From Cocos nucifera (lineage: Eukaryota > Streptophyta > Magnoliopsida > Arecales > Arecaceae): 64,000 bases of DNA. The notes below the pieces were generated by a model. The model ran no database searches, was not told where the DNA came from, and saw nothing but the letters and a program-made list of their open reading frames with translations. Both the position numbers and the translations under genes were made by a program. The DNA lies in assembly GCA_006176705.1 (NCBI GenBank), contig QRFJ01000057.1, forward strand, positions 1,393,712 through 1,457,711, written 5' to 3'. Each line of letters opens with the position of its first letter. Within the stretch, counting starts at the first letter, position 1. Below, one piece after another: positions 59,601 through 64,000 of this stretch.

Positions 59601-59685
59601 ATTTTTAATTAATTATTTATATAAAATTAATTAATTATTTAAATTAAATTATGAAATAACTAGTTATCTATTATATATATAATTT
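59601..59685 (+). repeat. 85-bp AT-rich direct repeat, right copy
   Basis: Second copy of 58771-58855. Both carry AAATTAAATTATGAAATAA and the TAGTTATCTAT block. Confidence 0.75.
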
Positions 59686-62480
59686 ATTAAATTATTTATT
59701 AAATTAAATTAAAATATCTATATAATTTTTATATAATTATAAACTATAAAGATTATAAGTTCATATTCTGCTTACTTCTTCAGTATAAATAACTACTTAA
59801 AGATTGATTATAATAATAATATTTTTTATAAAAAATAATTTAATAAAAATATTATATAAATATTTTTTTAATTTTTTATATTAAATAGAGAAAAAAATTA
59901 TTTTTATTCATCTTTTTATATTTTTTTAAATATATAAGAAGATGAATAAAAGTGTTATTTATTTTTTTCATTATTTATTTTATTTATTTATTTATTTATT
60001 TTTAGATTCACTTTTACAGAGTGATCATACTATACATTCGTCCTTGAGAAATCCATCCCACATGAAACACCTTTGATGAAACTGACCTTGGTGTCTCGAT
60101 GGCGGTAATGATGAAGTCCATCTATCGTGAGCAGTGTATAAAAGCTGGGCATTATTTCTAGCAGTAATCCTTGGTCCAGGAGTGAAGAACGGTGCGACCA
60201 GATTCTACGCTAGCCTGAGAAAAGAGAAGCCATATATGGTAAGATGGTTTGATTACAAACAATCAATCACAAACCGTACCTACTGTTTAGGGGCGGCTCA
60301 CCAAATTCCTCTCAGAAAGGCTTCAATCTTCCGTGGCAGGCGAGTTGTGGAACGGCTTAACGAGTAAGAGGTGGACTCCACCAGCATAGCAAGCGGGTCC
60401 CATGCATCAACACAAAAAGAATCGCCCACGTCATCAAACAGCAATCTAATTTACGATGCAAGAAAAAAGCCATCCGTTATATACGGCTGTGCCCCATTAA
60501 TGATGGTTGATTAAGTACCTCGTTTCACTGCATGCATTCTTTACTGCGGTAACATATTTCCGGAGAAAGGAAAAAGAAAAAGAAAAGGAAAAAGAAAAAA
60601 AGTATCACGTACGGCCAGAAACAATGGCAAAGATGGCAAACCCCCTGCTGTACTTTTAGTTTTTTTTACCGCCCCCCACCTCCCCCTCCTACGTTCCCGT
60701 TTTACCAATCGTCCGCCCGTCGCTCGGCAGAACCTCCCCTCTCTCGTGCTTTGGGAAAGGCCTGCTGCCGCTTTTATTTCCATCAGTCTTGGCCTTGTTG
60801 GAAAGATTGGGAAAAAAATTTCAAGCCAGACACAAATGAAAGATGGTGGGGTGTGTGTAAGCCAGCCTTGTTGGAATATAGTCAGATAGATGGTTGCAGA
60901 AAGGCTGGTCTTTTTCCATATTCTCCAAATATTCGTACAAGTATATGTATATATAATAATGTTCTTTCTCATTGTTTTTTCTTGTATACATTTAAAATAA
61001 TTTGCTCATTATTGTATATCTATGATCTACTGTAATCTTTTTATATTTGAATGGGATGGGATGGGATGGTGTGGGGGCTCGGAGGGGTCTCTATCAGGAA
61101 TCCAGATATGGAGAAGCCAACAATGGTGGGGTGATGCAGCAACAGTAACCCATCTGTCTTTGGTGACCAGATCTCCATATTATAGACCTTTTTGATATAT
61201 ATCTAATATATATATATATATATATATGCACTCTCCTCCAACTTGCTCAGAGGGATATGGGCGAGCCCACAAGGTCTGAATGAACGTGAGTCAGGTGTGT
61301 CTCCCTGGCTCAGAGAGGCTCAAACCTGAAGACTGACTTGTGCTCCAGTTCTCCATAACATGATGGATAGAGAAAGAAAAGAAAAGAAAAAATAGAGAGA
61401 AAGATGGTTACATGATAAGGTTTGACATTGCGACCACCGGGAGTCGACAAAAGGATTGCTTTAGCTTTTGGTGGTCTTGAGATTTGAGAAAAAGAAAGCC
61501 CTTGGGTTACACTGCGAGCCTCACAGCGTCATTGGTTGGTCCTAAAGAAGCAGGCCACCAAGAAGCTCGATAGGAATGGGCCGGTGGCCGGTGGCCAGGG
61601 ACGAGGGGCCAACCCACCCTCATACCCTCGTACGCGGGTAGGCGTACCGGAGGAAGCCGATTAGCACAAAGTGTGAAACTTGTGGGAGTTAACAATGGTT
61701 TATTTTGTTTTAAATTAAGGGACAAAGTTGTGAGGTTGGGTGTGATTTGGGATGTTGTTGTGGGCTATATTTTTGAAAGAGAAGTGGGGCAAGCCTGGAG
61801 TTGACTGGCGGATCGATGAGTATTGCGCTACTGGTTCTATTAATATTTCTCATGTACATACTTGTATATGTTTTATAGAATTCGAGAAAATAAGTTATGT
61901 TTATTATTATAAAAATAATAATAAAGAGGATGGTGTGTTGGTATGAGCTGTCACAGCATTAGATGCTCTATCTGACGCCGACCAGCACTGTCTTGCTGCT
62001 GCCCCATATTACCTGGGGGCAGCAAGAGCAGAGGTAGTAGAGATAAGAGTAGTGGTGCGAAGAGAAGCAGTAATTAATGGTAGGAAGAACAGAAGCTCTT
62101 TGAGCAACAGCCGATTCCGGTTCCTTTAATTTTACTATATTATTACCGCGACGGTCCAAACCAACCAGCGAAGACCACCTGTCCCCATCTTTAGTGGCTC
62201 CCTAAGTGGAGTTCTTATGGGGATTTGGATTGGGATTACATGCAGCTTTGGAGGCTCGGGGGTTGGGGGGATGTCTCGATGTTTGGCTGGTGGAACGAAG
62301 TGGATGGGAAGGGGGAGGAAAAAAAAAAAAAAAAGGAAGGGGAGGTGGATTTAAGTTTTAATTCTATTCTGCGTAACAAGTCTAAATTTGTCATTCATTC
62401 CGAGGCCCCACGAGTGGGCTACTGCTCTTTGCCCAGGCCCCCACTCAGTGTTAACATGAGTAGAGAGCGAGTGAAAGTGT
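59686..62480. other. Intergenic and distal upstream region of the TCP gene
   Basis: AT-rich at first (TTTA repeats at about 59978-60004), later mixed, with GGGAT repeats (about 61050-61070), a TA run (about 61206-61227) and an A-run (about 62319-62334). An open frame at 60134-60367 was not recognised. No other gene is visible. Confidence 0.5.
62404..62411 (+). promoter_or_regulatory. Possible class I TCP binding site
   Basis: GGCCCCAC matches the class I TCP consensus GGNCCCAC. It lies 556 bp before the TCP start codon, so autoregulation or cross-regulation is conceivable; an 8-bp match alone is weak. Confidence 0.3.
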
Positions 62481-62560
62481 TAGAGAGAGAGAGAGAATAG
62501 AAAAGAGAAAAGGGGAAGAGAAAGAGAAAGAGAAAGAGAAAGGGAAAAGCTGAGAGAGAT
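62481..62560 (+). promoter_or_regulatory. GA-rich tract upstream of the TCP gene
   Basis: GAGAGAGAGAGAGA at 62484-62496, then AAAGAGAAAGAG repeats. GA repeats near plant transcription starts are known targets of BBR/BPC GAGA-binding proteins. The tract probably lies at the start of, or just before, the 5' UTR. Confidence 0.45.
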
Positions 62561-62723
62561 TTAGGGCTTAGGATCTAAACCTACGCATCCCTCTCTCAAC
62601 AACTTGCCTTCCCCCACTACCTCTCCCTTTCTTTCTTTCTTTTCTATCTCATATTCGCAAACAACACATACACACGCAGACACAAGAGTCAATCGCCAGC
62701 AGCCCCACGCAGTTTCCAGCGAA

Positions 62724-62844
62724 GTAAGCATCCGGCCCCCTGCACGTGTTTGGATGAAACCCTAACTAAGTTCTCCCTCTCAAATACTTAATTCTTTCTT
62801 CTTCTTTTTTTTTTTTTTTTTTTTTTTTTTGGGTTTGGTCTCAG
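62724..62844 (+). other. Predicted 121-nt intron in the TCP 5' UTR
   Basis: A donor GCGAA|GTAAGC at 62724 and an acceptor TTTGGTCTCAG ending at 62844, with a 26-nt T-run (62805-62830) as polypyrimidine tract before it. It lies wholly upstream of the start codon. Inferred from splice signals only. Confidence 0.5.
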
Positions 62845-62966
62845 GAAATAAAAAGAGAGGAGAGAAGGAATTGGAGATGGATAAAAGAAAAATGGAAGAA
62901 GAAGGCCAAGGTTGTAAATAGAATTTGCTGGTTGTTAGCTAGATTTATTTGAGGAAAAGAGAAGAT

Positions 62967-64000
62967 ATGGAACGAAGTGATCATAGACATGGAAAAGGAG
63001 CTGATGGTGGTGGAAGAGGAGGAGGAGGAGGCGGTCCATCCAATAGCAACAGTAGCAGCGGAGGTACCAACAGCAGTAGAAGCACTTCCGAGCAGCAGCA
63101 GCAGTTCCACCACCAAACCAGCAGCAGCGGTCCCTCCTCCCTCGACCTCGTCCCCTTCGAAGGCGGCGCCCCCGCCGGTTCGTTCATCGGCTCCATCATC
63201 CACCACCACGCCGGATCCGCCCGCGTCGACGCCTCCCTCGCCATCTCCTCCTCCCCCAGCTCCAAGCCCGACCCCACCACTCCCCGTCCCTCCTCCGCTG
63301 CCGCCAACCCCTCCAAGAAGCTCCCCGTCTCGACGAAGCGGTCCTCGAAAGATCGGCATACGAAGGTCGAAGGCCGCGGCCGCCGGATCCGGATGCCGGC
63401 CGTGTGCGCTGCCAGAGTCTTCCAACTGACGCGAGAGCTCGGGCACAAGTCGGACGGCGAGACGATCGAGTGGCTTTTACAGCAGGCGGAGCCGGCGATC
63501 ATCGCCGCGACGGGCACGGGCACCATCCCGGCGAACTTCTCCACGCTCAACATATCCCTCAGAAGCAGTGGCTCCTCATCTCTCTCCGCGCCGCCGTCAA
63601 AGTCCGCGCCTCACTCCTTCCACACGCTTGCCCTCGCCCACCACCACCGCCAGGACTACGAGGAGGGCCACGATGCCGCCGCCGGGATCTCCCACTCCGC
63701 AATGCTAGGTTTCCACCAGCTCCACCATCACCAACCCCCTCACCAGCATCATCTCCTATCCCCCGATCAAATGGGCGCAGGACTGCAACCGGCCGGAGGT
63801 AGTGCCGGCGGCGGTGGAGGTGGAGGAGGAGATTCCTCCGCAGATACCTATTTGAGGAAACGCTTCAGAGAAGATCTATTCAAAGAAGAGCAGCAGCAGC
63901 AAGAGGGAGGAGGCGGTGGTGGGGCCGGCCCGTCGTCCCCATCCTCCGCCTCCAAAGACGCGCGGACGGGCGGTCTCCAATCGCAGCAGGAACCTGCCGC
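62967..64000 (+). CDS. Class I TCP transcription factor, TCP14/15-like (3' end outside window)
   Basis: Nuclear DNA-binding regulator of cell division and growth. The ATG at 62967 (MERSDHRHGKGADGGG) opens a frame that stays open for 344 codons to the window edge, so the stop lies beyond it. The N-terminus is low complexity (Gly, Ser, Gln), then FEGGAPAGSFIGSIIHHHAG and ARVDASLAISSS. The TCP domain lies at about residues 126-192: KDRHTKVEGRGRRIRMPAV (basic region of the class I type), CAARVFQLTRELGHKSDGET (helix I) and IEWLLQQAEPAIIAATGTGT (helix II), then IPANFSTLNISLRSSGSS. Downstream are His-rich, Gly-rich and Gln-rich tracts and TYLRKRFREDLFKEEQQQQ. The RSSKDRHTKV flank and the NISLRSSGSS tail fit TCP14/15. 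No intron is seen in the coding part. Open frames of 190-201 codons on the minus strand here are GC-rich shadows. Confidence 0.93.
   Translation, partial: MERSDHRHGKGADGGGRGGGGGGPSNSNSSSGGTNSSRSTSEQQQQFHHQTSSSGPSSLDLVPFEGGAPAGSFIGSIIHHHAGSARVDASLAISSSPSSKPDPTTPRPSSAAANPSKKLPVSTKRSSKDRHTKVEGRGRRIRMPAVCAARVFQLTRELGHKSDGETIEWLLQQAEPAIIAATGTGTIPANFSTLNISLRSSGSSSLSAPPSKSAPHSFHTLALAHHHRQDYEEGHDAAAGISHSAMLGFHQLHHHQPPHQHHLLSPDQMGAGLQPAGGSAGGGGGGGGDSSADTYLRKRFREDLFKEEQQQQEGGGGGGAGPSSPSSASKDARTGGLQSQQEPA

Noticed and set aside
62841..63553. Long minus-strand and alternative-frame ORFs (150-201 codons) over the TCP gene
   Set aside because: They overlap the TCP domain frame, consist of Gly/Ala/Ser/Pro low-complexity runs and arise from GC-rich codon repeats.

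Overview
This is nuclear DNA of a flowering plant, most likely a large-genome monocot (possibly a palm). The evidence is GT-AG split plant genes of the NPF, GASA and class I TCP families, set among LINE, Ty1/copia and Ty3/gypsy retroelements that fill roughly half of the window. The monocot or palm assignment is inference; no marker in the window proves it. No bacterial, organellar or CRISPR features were seen.

Layout. 1-3911: the 3' part of a decayed Ty3/gypsy chromovirus, with its pol remnant and one LTR. The LTR ends directly against a broken NPF transporter exon (3912-4196, minus). 6815-15387: a four-exon NRT1/PTR (NPF5-type) transporter gene on the minus strand. Its second intron carries a 5.6-kb LINE in the same orientation, bounded by a perfect 13-bp target-site duplication. 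A decayed LINE tail (about 15800-16850, plus) lies just upstream of the transporter. About 18030-25290: two Tork/TNT1-like copia copies fused tail to tail, without 3' LTRs between them. 26962-28225: a complete four-exon GASA (snakin) gene on the minus strand. 28226-37665: mostly unrecognised, with a possible first exon at 36568-36636 and some exon-like fragments.

37666-56508: a tandem array of Tat-lineage gypsy elements on the minus strand, ordered LTR, internal region, shared LTR, internal region, then a 472-bp LTR end in inverted orientation. The LTRs are 3.5-3.9 kb and made largely of three families of short tandem repeats. 56509-62966: AT-rich intergenic DNA with a 0.75-kb LTR-like segment between two 85-bp direct repeats. 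62967-64000: the 5' part of a class I TCP transcription factor gene (TCP14/15-like), probably with a 121-nt intron in its 5' UTR, running off the right edge.

The three host genes are unrelated in function (membrane transport, a secreted cysteine-rich peptide, a growth regulator) and form no pathway. I found no clearly new biological system. The observations most worth follow-up are the repeated stem-loops with paired stem changes in the chromovirus LTR, the tail-to-tail copia pair with templated filler at its junction, and the repeat-built LTRs of the tandem Tat array.
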